This document shows positions 33,343-42,633 of a stretch of DNA of 64,000 nt, piece by piece (position 1 is the stretch's first letter; every line of letters starts with the position of its first letter). The notes under the pieces are model-generated. The model was not told where the DNA came from and ran no database searches. It worked only from the letters and a program-made list of their open reading frames with translations. The stretch spans positions 308,294 to 372,293 of the forward strand of contig JACRJM010000007.1 in NCBI GenBank assembly GCA_016219965.1, read 5' to 3'. This DNA comes from Candidatus Schekmanbacteria bacterium (GTDB lineage: Bacteria > Schekmanbacteria > GWA2-38-11 > J061). Position numbers and translations under genes: made by a program.

Positions 33343-34902
33343 ATGTCTAATATAAAAATATATTTATTGATAACTGCAATTATATTTTATGCGTTTAATG
33401 CATTAGGATTAGGGCTTTGCCTTCAGGATGATGCTTTTATTAGTCTTCGCTATGCAATGAATTTTTCACAAGGGAATGGTCTGGTTTATAACTTAGGAGA
33501 AAAAGTAGAAGGATATACTAATTTTTCGTGGACCATAATATCTTCTATCCCGTTTTTTCTAAATATAGACGGCGTGACATTTCTGAGATATTTAGGATTA
33601 TTATCAGGATGTTTGGCAATTTTGGCAGTTTTTATATTAACAAGAATCTTTGTATCTAAGGATTCAATATCTCCCGGAATAAGTTCACTAATATTGGCTT
33701 CTATTCCATATTTCAGAGCAGAATCAATAATGGGACTTGAAACTGTATTTTATGGAGCAATGATCATCTTATCTGTTTCTGCATATATATATGAAGAGCG
33801 TAACTATTCAAGGATATGTCTTTCTGGTTTATTGCTCACTTTTACTGTATTAACAAGACCGGATGGTTTAATTGTCGCTGGAATAATTGGTTTGATTGAT
33901 TTGTCATCAATTTTAAAAAAGAAAACATTTAATAAGAAACTTATTTTGCGATGGTCATTTTTTATACCCCCCGTTGTAACTCATTTTATTTTTCGTTTTT
34001 TTTATTATGGAGACATAGTTCCAAATACATTTCATACCAAGGTTGGAAATAGTTTGTCTGTTTTATTTAGAGGCATTAATTATGGAGTTGTTTACTTCCA
34101 CAAGAATCTTATTTTAATTATAATTAGCATAATAGGCGCCACGATACTGCTAATGTCAAGGAAGCTTCCAACAAAAGAAAAGACTACATTATTTCTGATT
34201 CCGGCTATCTATATTTTATACGTTTGCTTTATAGGAGGAGATTTTAAGCCAACATTCAGATTTTATATAGTTATAACGCTTTATCTGGCATTTCTCTCTT
34301 CTGTCGCAATAGAAAAAACATCGCAGCAATTTTTATTGATGACAAAAAAACCTGCGCTTTTTATGTGCCTGATGGTTGGAATAACCGGTTTATTCTCCAT
34401 GCCATTGAATGCAAATGACTATGCATTAAGAAGATTTACGTCAGAAAGAAAGCAATCTATCCAGTTTGTGCAAGATGCAGCATTCTATTTAAAAGCAATT
34501 TACCCGCCTCAAACTATAATAGCGACAGGAAATGCCGGAGGCATACCATTTTTTACAGAATTCACATCAATAGACATGTATGGACTTTGTGACAGACATA
34601 TAGCCATGAGGATAATACCTGAGATGGGGAGAGGTTTTCCAGGTCATGAAAAGGGTGATGGGGTATATGTGCTAGACAGGAACCCTGATTTGATATTTTT
34701 TCAAGAAATTCAGTTTACGAAACAAAAAATCAGCATGGATGAGATAAAAAAAATGCATCTATCACTTAGTGAAACAGAAATCTGGGAAAACAGGTTATTT
34801 CATTCAAATTATAAGTTAGAAAACATAAGACTAAAGAATTACTATTTTAATTTCTTCAAAAAGAAAATCTCACCAATAGTTTTAGCGGAAATTAATCTTT
34901 AA
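33343..34902 (+). CDS. Polytopic membrane glycosyltransferase (GT-C type), paralogue of the gene at 56285
   Basis: The 519-residue protein has about ten transmembrane helices. The first periplasmic loop carries the acidic pair and flanking motif DDAFISLRYAMNFSQGNGLV. Later motifs are RPDG and PNTFHTKVG. These same motifs recur in the protein at 56285-57730 (DDAFITYRYA, RIDG, PNSFYAKR), so both belong to one GT-C family resembling lipid-linked arabinosyl/mannosyl transferases. It would transfer a sugar from polyprenyl phosphate outside the membrane. The gene is AT-rich and stands alone behind 196 bp of AT-rich DNA with no other feature I can name. Confidence 0.7.
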   Translation: MSNIKIYLLITAIIFYAFNALGLGLCLQDDAFISLRYAMNFSQGNGLVYNLGEKVEGYTNFSWTIISSIPFFLNIDGVTFLRYLGLLSGCLAILAVFILTRIFVSKDSISPGISSLILASIPYFRAESIMGLETVFYGAMIILSVSAYIYEERNYSRICLSGLLLTFTVLTRPDGLIVAGIIGLIDLSSILKKKTFNKKLILRWSFFIPPVVTHFIFRFFYYGDIVPNTFHTKVGNSLSVLFRGINYGVVYFHKNLILIIISIIGATILLMSRKLPTKEKTTLFLIPAIYILYVCFIGGDFKPTFRFYIVITLYLAFLSSVAIEKTSQQFLLMTKKPALFMCLMVGITGLFSMPLNANDYALRRFTSERKQSIQFVQDAAFYLKAIYPPQTIIATGNAGGIPFFTEFTSIDMYGLCDRHIAMRIIPEMGRGFPGHEKGDGVYVLDRNPDLIFFQEIQFTKQKISMDEIKKMHLSLSETEIWENRLFHSNYKLENIRLKNYYFNFFKKKISPIVLAEINL

Positions 34903-35059
34903 TATTCCTTTTGTAACATGATGTACACTTTGCTATGCTCATCTCGTTAATATAATCTGTATTGGGTTTAACAATTAGCTACTGAGGTACTCTCAAAATG
35001 ATGAGCATTAGCGGAAATACATTGACTTTATAAGGATGATAAAGTTTATTTAAAACATC

Positions 35060-35638
35060 ATGCAGAAAAAGAAACTAATTGTCGCTTTGACCGGAGCAAG
35101 CGGAGCTACCTACGCGGTAAGACTCATCAACTACCTTGCCGGCAGAAAAGATATAGAGGTATCGCTTATCGTAAGCGATACTGCGAGGATGGTAGTCCCC
35201 CACGAGACAGATCTGACGGCAGAGATGCTTTCAAAGAAATGTAAGATGACATTCCCTTTTAATGACCTTTCAGCGCCATTGGCAAGCGGCTCATTTAAAA
35301 GGGACGGGATGATAGTGATCCCATGCACCATAAAGACAATGTCATCCATCGCATACTCACTTTCCAACAATCTTATAGTGAGAGCCGCAGATGTGAATCT
35401 TAAAGAGAAAAAACCTCTTGTTCTGTGTGTCCGGGAAACACCTCTCCATGTAGGACACCTGAAAACCATGACGCGCCTTGCGGAAATGGGTGCAGTCATA
35501 ATGCCGCTTTCTCCATCCTTCTACCACAGACCTAAGACAATTGACGAAATAGTGGACTTCACTGTGGGCAGGGCGCTTGATCTTATGGGTATTGAAAATG
35601 AACTTTCCCATCCCTATGAGGGGATAAAACAGAAATGA
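35060..35638 (+). CDS. ubiX: UbiX-family flavin prenyltransferase
   Basis: The 192-residue flavoprotein starts with the family signature VALTGASGATYAVRLI, followed by VSDTAR, the SGSFKRDGMIVIPCTIKTMSSIA segment and ETPLHVGHLKTM near the active site. UbiX joins a dimethylallyl group to reduced FMN, making the cofactor of UbiD decarboxylases. It overlaps thyX by 4 nt. Together with the LpdD-like gene upstream it predicts a UbiD-type decarboxylase elsewhere in the genome. 34903-35059 upstream holds a possible promoter but no gene. Confidence 0.9.
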   Translation: MQKKKLIVALTGASGATYAVRLINYLAGRKDIEVSLIVSDTARMVVPHETDLTAEMLSKKCKMTFPFNDLSAPLASGSFKRDGMIVIPCTIKTMSSIAYSLSNNLIVRAADVNLKEKKPLVLCVRETPLHVGHLKTMTRLAEMGAVIMPLSPSFYHRPKTIDEIVDFTVGRALDLMGIENELSHPYEGIKQK

Positions 35639-36243
35639 CGAATAATCTGTTGACCTCTGAAGTCGAGCTGATTTCCATAACCGCTGATGCTGAAAAAGTC
35701 ATAGAGGATGCGGGGAGGACTTGTTATTTATCCTTCGAAAAAAGCGGAGATGCAACTGCGGGTAAATTCATCCGCATGCTCATAAAGAGCGGCCACCATT
35801 CAGTCCTTGAACACGCTTATGCCACATTCCGCATAAGGGGAGGCTCAAGGGCTTTCACCCATCAGCTCGTCCGCCACAGGCTCTGCGCATTTTCACAGCA
35901 GTCCCAGCGGTACGTGAGCGAAAAACAATTTGATTATGTCGAGCCTCCTTCCATCTCTTCAAATCCTGAAGCTCATCGTCTTTTTCTTGATGCGATGGAA
36001 TCAGCGCAGAGCGCTTACAGAGAACTTCAGAAATTAGGAATTAAAAATGAGGATGCAAGGTTCGTTCTTCCCAATGCGGTAAAAAGCGAGATAGTAGTCT
36101 CGGCTGACTTTCGAGAATGGCGGCACATATTGGAGCTTCGCCTAAAGCCCGACGCCCAGTGGGAGATAAAGGACATCTGCCGGGAGATTCTCAGAATATT
36201 AAAAGAAAAAGCTCCGTCAGTATTTGAGGATATGAATGGTTAG
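35635..36243 (+). CDS. thyX: FAD-dependent thymidylate synthase ThyX
   Basis: The 202-residue protein has the ThyX motif RHRLCAFSQQSQRY (R80-H81-R82 with seven residues to S90), the HSVLEHA segment that binds FAD, and a C-terminal region with EWRHILELRL. ThyX makes dTMP from dUMP with methylenetetrahydrofolate and NADPH. It is coupled to ubiX by an ATGA overlap and its end overlaps the convergent kinase gene by 4 bp. At 202 residues it is slightly shorter than many ThyX proteins but contains all core parts. Confidence 0.93.
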   Translation: MTNNLLTSEVELISITADAEKVIEDAGRTCYLSFEKSGDATAGKFIRMLIKSGHHSVLEHAYATFRIRGGSRAFTHQLVRHRLCAFSQQSQRYVSEKQFDYVEPPSISSNPEAHRLFLDAMESAQSAYRELQKLGIKNEDARFVLPNAVKSEIVVSADFREWRHILELRLKPDAQWEIKDICREILRILKEKAPSVFEDMNG

Positions 36244-38420
36244 CAGACAGGAAGAAATATCTTAAAAACAGTACCCTCTCCGGATGTGCTCTGAAGCTCT
36301 ATCCATCCTCCATGTTTCTTCGCTATGCCATAGACAACCGACAAACCAAGTCCAGTACCCTTCCCTGGATTCTTGGTGGTAAAGAATGGTTCAAATATCC
36401 TTTTTTTCAGCTCATCATCCATACCTACGCCTGTATCAGAAACTGAAAGACAGATATAATCCCCCTCATTTGCATCAGGAAAAGACCGGCAGTAATTCTT
36501 ATCAACCGTGACATTCTCTGTCCTGATTGCAAGCTTCCCTCCGGACGGCATTGCATCCCTGGCATTCAATGCAAGATTCATAAGCATTTGCTCAATGTGG
36601 ACTTTGTCAGCCTGCACAGTCTTCAAATCAGAGGCAAGGTCAATGTCGACGGATATATTATCACCTATAGAACGGCTGAGAAGGCGCATTGCATCATTAA
36701 CCGAAGCATTGATATCAATTTCCTTTAATAGCGGCTGTTGCTTATTGCTGAAAAAGAGCAATTGCCTTATCAGCGCTATCCCTTTCTCAGTAACAAACTT
36801 TATTTCCTCCAAATCACCGCGCAGGGGATTTTCCCTGTCAGCCTTCTTTATGGCAATGTCAGAATAACCCTTGATCACCGAAAGAACATTGGCAAAATCA
36901 TGGGCAATACCGCCTGTCATTGTGACTATTGATTCAAGCTTTTGCGTCTGAAAAAGCTGAGCCTGCGTTTTTTCCTTTTCCTCTTCCATTTTTTTAACTT
37001 TCGTAATATCCACCATCATCCCTCTCAAACGCGGAGGTTTACCTTCGGATGACTCTATTGCCACATTATTCCTGAACCATAATACTGAACCATCTGACGC
37101 AATCATCTTGTATGCGAACTGATAACTGCCGTCATGCTTTACTGTCTCAGAAATGAAATATTCTATTTTTTCACGATCTTCAGGATGCACATGGTTCCTC
37201 CAGAAACCCATTTCAGAAAGCCAGTCCCTGACCGGATAACCAAGGATCTTCTCAGCTTTCCGGCTTACAAATGTAAATTGAAAAGGATTGGTTTGAGCTT
37301 CCCAGACTATCGCGTCCAGTGCTTCGATAAGTTCCTGTTTCTGTTTTTCAAGTTGTTTCTGATTTTCCTCAGCGCCTTTACGGGCAATTATCCCTGCAAG
37401 AGTATCAGCAATGGTCTTCAGGAATTCCTCCTCTGCCGAACTCCTCCGATGCCCCTGCTTTGTATACAGGTTTATTACTCCCAATGCTTTTCTGTCGTAG
37501 GTTATGGGAACGCAATAATGACCATGCTCGGGAAGAGAGTGACAATCATATTCATGTCTTGCATCGGAATCCTCCGCAAAAAACACTTCAGTGCCCAATG
37601 CTGCCTTTCCGCACAGGCACCTGCCGAAAGGTATCTCGACACATGACCTTTGCGACTCTTCCGACAATCCATTATGCGCTGTCAATATAAGCTTTTTAGA
37701 ATCTTCTGAAGCAAGGTAAATCCTTCCCATTGAATTAAGCGCAAGCCATGGCACGGCAAAAACAGTCTTTGCTGATAATCTGATGAACTCATCGAGAGTT
37801 ATATCTTCGAGGGAATGCCTGAGCAGTGAGCTCACAATGGTTTGCAGTTCGTAATCACGCTGAATCCTCTCTTCAATGTTAAATCTATGGACAGTTGTAG
37901 CGATTAACGGGGCAACTGACTCTATAAGCTCCACAATCTCTCCCATAGAACGGGAATCCTTGTCTGCAATATGTATAGCCCCTAATGTATTGTTCTGATA
38001 ACGAAGAGGAATAACAGCGATACTACCAAAACCGCACTGAATACAGGTGCCCCGGAACTTACTGTGCACGTCAGACTGTAGTTCAGCAAAAACACCGATT
38101 GAGTTTTCCAGACAAAACGAACCGGAAGGAGTCATAAAAGGAATATCCGCGGGGTCAGGATTTCCGGAAACCACCCTTATGCATGCACATCTGTCTTTTT
38201 TAACAGAGAGCCAGTTTTCAGAATCCCAGAATTTCCGGCTAAAACCTGCATATGAATCATAAGGGATATCACCATCCAGATTAAGGATTCTTATTCCAAT
38301 GTATTTAAGTCCGGTAATGTGCCGGATCAGATCAACGACAGCTTGCGTATATTCTTTGCGGGTTGATGACTCGCCAAAAAGTTTAATAAGGTAATCAGTC
38401 AGCTGTTGAGTTTCATTCAT
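36240..38420 (-). CDS. Sensor histidine kinase, GAF-GAF-PAS-HisKA-HATPase
   Basis: The 726-residue soluble kinase has GAF 1 (about 1-180), which is Cys-rich (KDRCACIRV, GSFCLENS, GTCIQCGFGS); GAF 2 (about 195-345) with CLCGKAALGT and HGHYCVPI; a PAS domain (about 360-480); the HisKA box GGIAHDFANVLSVIKGY (phosphoacceptor His near 505); and an HATPase domain with NALNARDAMP-type N box (LALNARDA), DTGVGM and GKGTGLGLSVVYG. No response regulator is adjacent, so its partner is elsewhere. The GAF 1 cysteines could bind a redox-sensitive cofactor or metal. It is divergent from the bilin reductase gene, 229 bp apart. Confidence 0.9.
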   Translation of the reverse strand: MNETQQLTDYLIKLFGESSTRKEYTQAVVDLIRHITGLKYIGIRILNLDGDIPYDSYAGFSRKFWDSENWLSVKKDRCACIRVVSGNPDPADIPFMTPSGSFCLENSIGVFAELQSDVHSKFRGTCIQCGFGSIAVIPLRYQNNTLGAIHIADKDSRSMGEIVELIESVAPLIATTVHRFNIEERIQRDYELQTIVSSLLRHSLEDITLDEFIRLSAKTVFAVPWLALNSMGRIYLASEDSKKLILTAHNGLSEESQRSCVEIPFGRCLCGKAALGTEVFFAEDSDARHEYDCHSLPEHGHYCVPITYDRKALGVINLYTKQGHRRSSAEEEFLKTIADTLAGIIARKGAEENQKQLEKQKQELIEALDAIVWEAQTNPFQFTFVSRKAEKILGYPVRDWLSEMGFWRNHVHPEDREKIEYFISETVKHDGSYQFAYKMIASDGSVLWFRNNVAIESSEGKPPRLRGMMVDITKVKKMEEEKEKTQAQLFQTQKLESIVTMTGGIAHDFANVLSVIKGYSDIAIKKADRENPLRGDLEEIKFVTEKGIALIRQLLFFSNKQQPLLKEIDINASVNDAMRLLSRSIGDNISVDIDLASDLKTVQADKVHIEQMLMNLALNARDAMPSGGKLAIRTENVTVDKNYCRSFPDANEGDYICLSVSDTGVGMDDELKKRIFEPFFTTKNPGKGTGLGLSVVYGIAKKHGGWIELQSTSGEGTVFKIFLPVC

Positions 38421-38570
38421 GCCGGAGATTCCTATTTTAACAATAGATTAAAACCCCACGCAGCAATGTGCAGAACATAATAATTTGTATTTAGATTTTT
38501 TAATTGAATATCGCAATCAAAAATGCGGTCACTGATAAACATATTTTACAAATAATTTACCTCTTTTCGA

Positions 38571-38598
38571 TTGACCGCCCGGTTTGATAGTTTATACA
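38571..38598 (+). promoter_or_regulatory. Sigma-70 promoter of the bilin reductase gene
   Basis: TTGACC (38571-38576), a 16-bp spacer and TATACA (38593-38598) precede the gene, with a leader of about 45 nt and an AAGGGG Shine-Dalgarno at 38637-38642. Confidence 0.5.
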
Positions 38599-38649
38599 TA
38601 TATCTATACTTTTTTCATCATCTATAATTTTTGAATAAAGGGGATTACA

Positions 38650-39378
38650 ATGGCTGCAGAAGAACAACACGGTTCTAAGGTATACGATTACTTTGAGAGA
38701 ATGGACGAGATTATGAGAAAAACATTAAATCCTGTTCAGAATCCCCTTAAAGAAGAGTTCCTTTACAAGAAAGTGGAGCATGAAGGAAAGATCGTCGAGA
38801 ATATGGCAAGGACATACCACTGCGAGAAATTGAAACATATATCCCTGTCAAAGCTTGTAGTGCATGGAGTAGTGCAATCCCATAACTTCAGCATATTCCC
38901 TGACGGAAATTATGATCTTCCGTTTTTCGGGACTGACATAGTTATTTTCGATAAGATGATAGTCTGTTTCTGCGATCTTCAGCCCTACATAAGGGATGAG
39001 GAGTCAGTTCAAAAATACATAACGCCTATGAAGCCTCTCTATGAAAAATATAAGCATATACCTAATGAAATGCCCCGCGGGAGAGACTGGCTTGCCGAAA
39101 TATCATCCAACTTCGGGCTTTCCGTGACAACGACTGATGTTTCCTATGTTGAAGAAGCCTTCCGGGGAGCAATGGAGTATTTCCAGCTTTTTACAACATA
39201 CCTGAAAAAAGCAGAACCTCTGAAAGACGAGAAAAGAAAAGAAGAGATAAAAAAGGGAAGAGAACATGTAATAGCCATGTACACTGAATATGACCCCGGC
39301 TATGGACCGATGAAAAAATACTTCGGGAAAGAATGGACTGACTACTATTTCCACAATATCCTCTTTGCAGGGGCATAA
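38650..39378 (+). CDS. Ferredoxin-dependent bilin reductase (PcyA/HY2 family)
   Basis: The 242-residue protein matches the FDBR fold from end to end. Landmarks are GKIVENMA (E50), LKHISLS (H63), the core strand DLPFFGTDIVIF (D96), CFCDLQP and the C-terminal block TEYDPGYG...YFGKEWTDYYFHNILF, which parallels the DPAHG...FGKDW...FLF end of PcyA. E50, H63 and D96 line up with the Glu-His-Asp catalytic set of PcyA by motif spacing. FDBRs reduce biliverdin to bilins such as phycocyanobilin with ferredoxin, mostly in phototrophs; early-branching forms exist in heterotrophs. Here it is coupled to an MFS transporter and followed by bacterioferritin, with no heme oxygenase or phytochrome nearby. Confidence 0.82.
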   Translation: MAAEEQHGSKVYDYFERMDEIMRKTLNPVQNPLKEEFLYKKVEHEGKIVENMARTYHCEKLKHISLSKLVVHGVVQSHNFSIFPDGNYDLPFFGTDIVIFDKMIVCFCDLQPYIRDEESVQKYITPMKPLYEKYKHIPNEMPRGRDWLAEISSNFGLSVTTTDVSYVEEAFRGAMEYFQLFTTYLKKAEPLKDEKRKEEIKKGREHVIAMYTEYDPGYGPMKKYFGKEWTDYYFHNILFAGA

Positions 39379-40516
39379 GACAAAAACCCTTCTTATATGC
39401 TGCGGGGTAATATTCACCGACATGCTCGGTTACGGGATAATAACTCCGAGTATCCCAATATTTGCAAAACTCCTCAATGCATCGGAAACTGAAATAGGGC
39501 TTGCCTTTTCCGCATATCCTGTCGCATTTATCCTTGTGGTGCTCCCATTCGGAAAGCTTGTTGACCGCATAGGCAGGAACCATATAGTCATAAGCCTGGG
39601 GATGTTCCTTCTCTTCGCATCATCAATGATTCTCTCCGTTGCGCACTCTTTTTTTGTTCTATCCATGGCACGCGCATTTCAGGGAATGGCATCTGCCATA
39701 TCATGGGTTGCTGCCCAGCCCCTTGCAGCACAATGCACATCAGAAGACGGAAAAGGTGGGATGCAGTTGAGCCTTATCAGCACTTCATACGGACTGGGCA
39801 TGATAATGGGGCCAATACTTGGCAGCCTCGACCCCTTTGAACTCCCATTTCTGATTTGCGGCCTCATAGCCCTCACGTTTTCGTTAATTTCATTTTTCGC
39901 GGTTAAGACCTCGTACAAAGCTTCAGAAAAAGTCGAAGGCACAGTGAAAAGCCTTCTCAAAAAAAGAGGGATAATGCTGGGCTGCCTCGTAATCTTATAC
40001 GCCTATCTCTGCATCGGGATGGTGGAGCTTCTTTTCCCGCTTTATATGGACTCTCTCAGTTTCAGCAAATCAGACATAGGGATCCTCTTCGGAGTGCTCG
40101 CAATCATCCTCACAATAAGCCAGCCCTTCATAGGAAAGTGGATAGGGAAGTCAGGGCTTTCAAGGCCCATGTATTTTGCATTGGCAATCAACGCCATTGC
40201 AATGTTGATAATAGTAAAAGTTTCAGGATTTATTTTCTGGCTTCCTGTTGTAGCAGCTTTTGGTTTTTCGCTTGGTGCATTGGTCACGACTTCAATGTCT
40301 CTTATCGCAGCTTCAAGCAGGAAGGGAGAACAGGGGCTTGCCTACGGATTGTGGAACCTTTCATTTTCCATTGGATATCTCATAGGGCCGGCAGCCTCTG
40401 GAGCCATTGCGGATTATTCGGGGATGTTCACATCATTTCTGATCGGGGCACTTATAACAATCCCCATCATGATCCTGGCAGTGAAGTACAATCAGATTTC
40501 AGAGTTAAATCCGTAA
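39365..40516 (+). CDS. MFS transporter coupled to the bilin reductase
   Basis: The 383-residue protein has twelve predicted helices, with the MFS motif A-like loop GKLVDRIGRNH between helices 2 and 3. It is read from a TTG at 39365 that overlaps the bilin reductase stop by 14 nt. The first ATG (39420) would cut helix 1 in half, so the TTG start is preferred. MFS proteins of this size move small organic molecules by proton antiport or uniport. The overlap suggests it handles the substrate or product of the bilin reductase; that is inference from context. Confidence 0.85.
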   Translation: MQGHKTKTLLICCGVIFTDMLGYGIITPSIPIFAKLLNASETEIGLAFSAYPVAFILVVLPFGKLVDRIGRNHIVISLGMFLLFASSMILSVAHSFFVLSMARAFQGMASAISWVAAQPLAAQCTSEDGKGGMQLSLISTSYGLGMIMGPILGSLDPFELPFLICGLIALTFSLISFFAVKTSYKASEKVEGTVKSLLKKRGIMLGCLVILYAYLCIGMVELLFPLYMDSLSFSKSDIGILFGVLAIILTISQPFIGKWIGKSGLSRPMYFALAINAIAMLIIVKVSGFIFWLPVVAAFGFSLGALVTTSMSLIAASSRKGEQGLAYGLWNLSFSIGYLIGPAASGAIADYSGMFTSFLIGALITIPIMILAVKYNQISELNP

Positions 40517-40606
40517 CACTTGACTTTTCTTCCATTCTGAAACAAATTGCTCTCTCAGGTTTATTATTTAAATATTCCAGCTACAACATTCTAAGGAGGA
40601 TGAGAG

Positions 40607-41074
40607 ATGAAAGGAAATGCGAAAGTCATCGAGAAGCTGAATGACCTGCTTGCCGACGAGCTCACTGCCATCAACCAGTATATGGTACATTCCGAGATGT
40701 GCGACAACTGGAAATATGAGAAACTCCACAAGTTGGCTGAAAAGCGTGCCATTGATGAAATGAAGCATGCGGAGAAACTTATCGGGAGGATTCTTTTCCT
40801 TGAAGGAAAGCCTACCGTAAGCGTTTTAAAAAAGATAAATATCGGGAAAGACGTTGAAACCCAGCATAGCAATGACAGGGCTGCCGAGGATATGGCGATA
40901 AAATCTTACAACGATGGAATCCGTCTCTGTGCTGAATTGGCAGACAACGGGACCCGCGAAATTTTGGAAGACATACTAAAAGAAGAAGAGGACCACATAG
41001 ACATACTCGAAGCCCAGATAGATCAGATCTCGCAGATGGGAATCAAGACTTATCTTGTAGAACAGATAGACTGA
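40607..41074 (+). CDS. bfr: Bacterioferritin
   Basis: The 155-residue four-helix protein has the Bfr diiron ligands (E in LLADELTAINQY; EKRAIDEMKHAE; ILEDILKEEEDH) and the heme-binding Met in DEMKHAE, plus the family phrase RILFLEGKP. It stores iron as ferric mineral in 24-mers that carry heme at subunit interfaces. AAGGAGGATGAGAG gives a strong ribosome site. It follows the MFS gene by 90 bp on the same strand, linking heme, iron and bilin functions in one neighbourhood. Confidence 0.95.
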   Translation: MKGNAKVIEKLNDLLADELTAINQYMVHSEMCDNWKYEKLHKLAEKRAIDEMKHAEKLIGRILFLEGKPTVSVLKKINIGKDVETQHSNDRAAEDMAIKSYNDGIRLCAELADNGTREILEDILKEEEDHIDILEAQIDQISQMGIKTYLVEQID

Positions 41075-42549
41075 AAGAATCTAACATCATAGATACTGAA
41101 CACAAAAGAGAATTCAGGCGTGGGCTTGGGCTGCTTGACTCCACGATGATAGTGGCCGGCTCTATGATAGGGTCAGGCATCTTCATCGTAAGCGCTGACA
41201 TTGCCCGCACTGTCGGATGCACGGGTTATCTCCTTCTTGCATGGCTTATCACCGGATTTATAACCCTTGTTGCAGCATTAAGCTATGGTGAGCTTGCAGG
41301 GATGATGCCCCACGCCGGAGGGCAGTATGTGTATCTGCGCGAGGCATATAATCCGCTCATAGGCTTTCTTTACGGGTGGACTCTGTTTCTTGTCATCCAG
41401 ACCGGGACAATCGCCGCAGTTGCAGTTGCCTTTGGAAAGTTTACCGCAGTCCTCATACCATCGCTTAGCGAAAAAAAGATTATATTTTCAATGTCCGGAT
41501 TCACCATTTCCATTGAACAGGTGCTGGCAATAATTAACATAGCAATTCTCACATACATTAACATGAGGGGATTGAAGGGAGGAAAAACTGTTCAGAACAT
41601 TTTTACGATAACCAAGCTTGCTGCGCTCTTCGGGCTTATTTTTCTCGGCATCAGCATCGGCAGGAATCCGTCTGCTCTCTCGGCAAACCTCTCCAATCTC
41701 TGGAATGCGTCGTGGACCCATATTGAAAAGGGAAAGATCATCTCAGTCGAAAGTATCGGAGGATGGAAAATCTTAGTTGCCATGGGAACAGCCATGGTCG
41801 GCTCTATCTTTGCAAGCGATGCATGGAACAACATAACATTCACAGCCGGCGAGGTAAAAAATCCTAAAAGGAACATTCCCTTAAGCCTTGCATTGGGCAC
41901 AGGGATAGTGACTATCATTTATATTCTTGCCAATGTGGCATACATATCAATCTTGCCGTTAGCCGGAACTCCCGAAGGAGCAGATATCGCGGGACGGGGC
42001 ATACAGTTTGCAACATCAGATCGTGTCGCGACTGCCGCAGCATCGCTTAGCTTCGGCGAGGGCGCAGGTGCTGTAATGGCAGGGTTTATAATAATATCAA
42101 CATTTGGATGCAACAACGGGCTTATCCTCTCAGGGGCACGAGTATATTATGCCATGGCTCTCGACGGGGTGTTTTTTAAACGCACAGGGGAGTTGAATGT
42201 CCATTCTGTCCCGGGATGGGCATTGCTGGCGCAGGGGATATGGGCAAGCCTGCTCTGTCTCTCAGGGACTTACGGAGACCTCCTTGATTATGTTGTTTTC
42301 GCTGTACTCTTATTTTATATCCTCACGATAGCAGGGGTTTTCATCCTGCGAAGAACAAAACCTGATGCCGAGCGTCCTTACAGGGCTTTGGGATATCCTA
42401 TAATACCGGCGCTTTACATCATAATGGCATCCGTTCTCTCGGTTGTTCTTCTTATCTACAAACCAGCTTACACATGGCCCGGACTTATCATAGTGATTCT
42501 TGGAATTCCGGTTTATTTTGTCTGGAAAAAAATCCAGCCAAAACCTTAA
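41071..42549 (+). CDS. APC-family amino acid permease
   Basis: The protein has about twelve helices and the family helix-1 motif MIVAGSMIGSGIFIV. The first ATG (41146) lies inside that helix. The open frame continues upstream with conserved-looking residues (KREFRRGLGLLDST), so the real start is earlier and not ATG; I mark the earliest plausible codon, CTG at 41071, which overlaps the bacterioferritin stop. The length from there is about 492 residues, normal for the family. It imports or exchanges an amino acid or polyamine; substrate unknown. Confidence 0.8.
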   Translation: MKESNIIDTEHKREFRRGLGLLDSTMIVAGSMIGSGIFIVSADIARTVGCTGYLLLAWLITGFITLVAALSYGELAGMMPHAGGQYVYLREAYNPLIGFLYGWTLFLVIQTGTIAAVAVAFGKFTAVLIPSLSEKKIIFSMSGFTISIEQVLAIINIAILTYINMRGLKGGKTVQNIFTITKLAALFGLIFLGISIGRNPSALSANLSNLWNASWTHIEKGKIISVESIGGWKILVAMGTAMVGSIFASDAWNNITFTAGEVKNPKRNIPLSLALGTGIVTIIYILANVAYISILPLAGTPEGADIAGRGIQFATSDRVATAAASLSFGEGAGAVMAGFIIISTFGCNNGLILSGARVYYAMALDGVFFKRTGELNVHSVPGWALLAQGIWASLLCLSGTYGDLLDYVVFAVLLFYILTIAGVFILRRTKPDAERPYRALGYPIIPALYIIMASVLSVVLLIYKPAYTWPGLIIVILGIPVYFVWKKIQPKP

Positions 42550-42633
42550 AAGCACGTCATTACAAGGAGCAACTGCAATAAGGGAGTTAAGTAAAAATCA
42601 ACAAACAATCATTAATCAAAAGGAGGAGTTATC

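Noticed and set aside
36240..38420. The histidine kinase next to the bilin reductase as a bilin-binding photoreceptor
   Set aside because: GAF 2 has an Asp-Cys-His, but its spacing to the following VPI strand (10 residues) is shorter than in phytochromes or cyanobacteriochromes, and the sequence fits the common RHE...HGHYCVPI GAF type.
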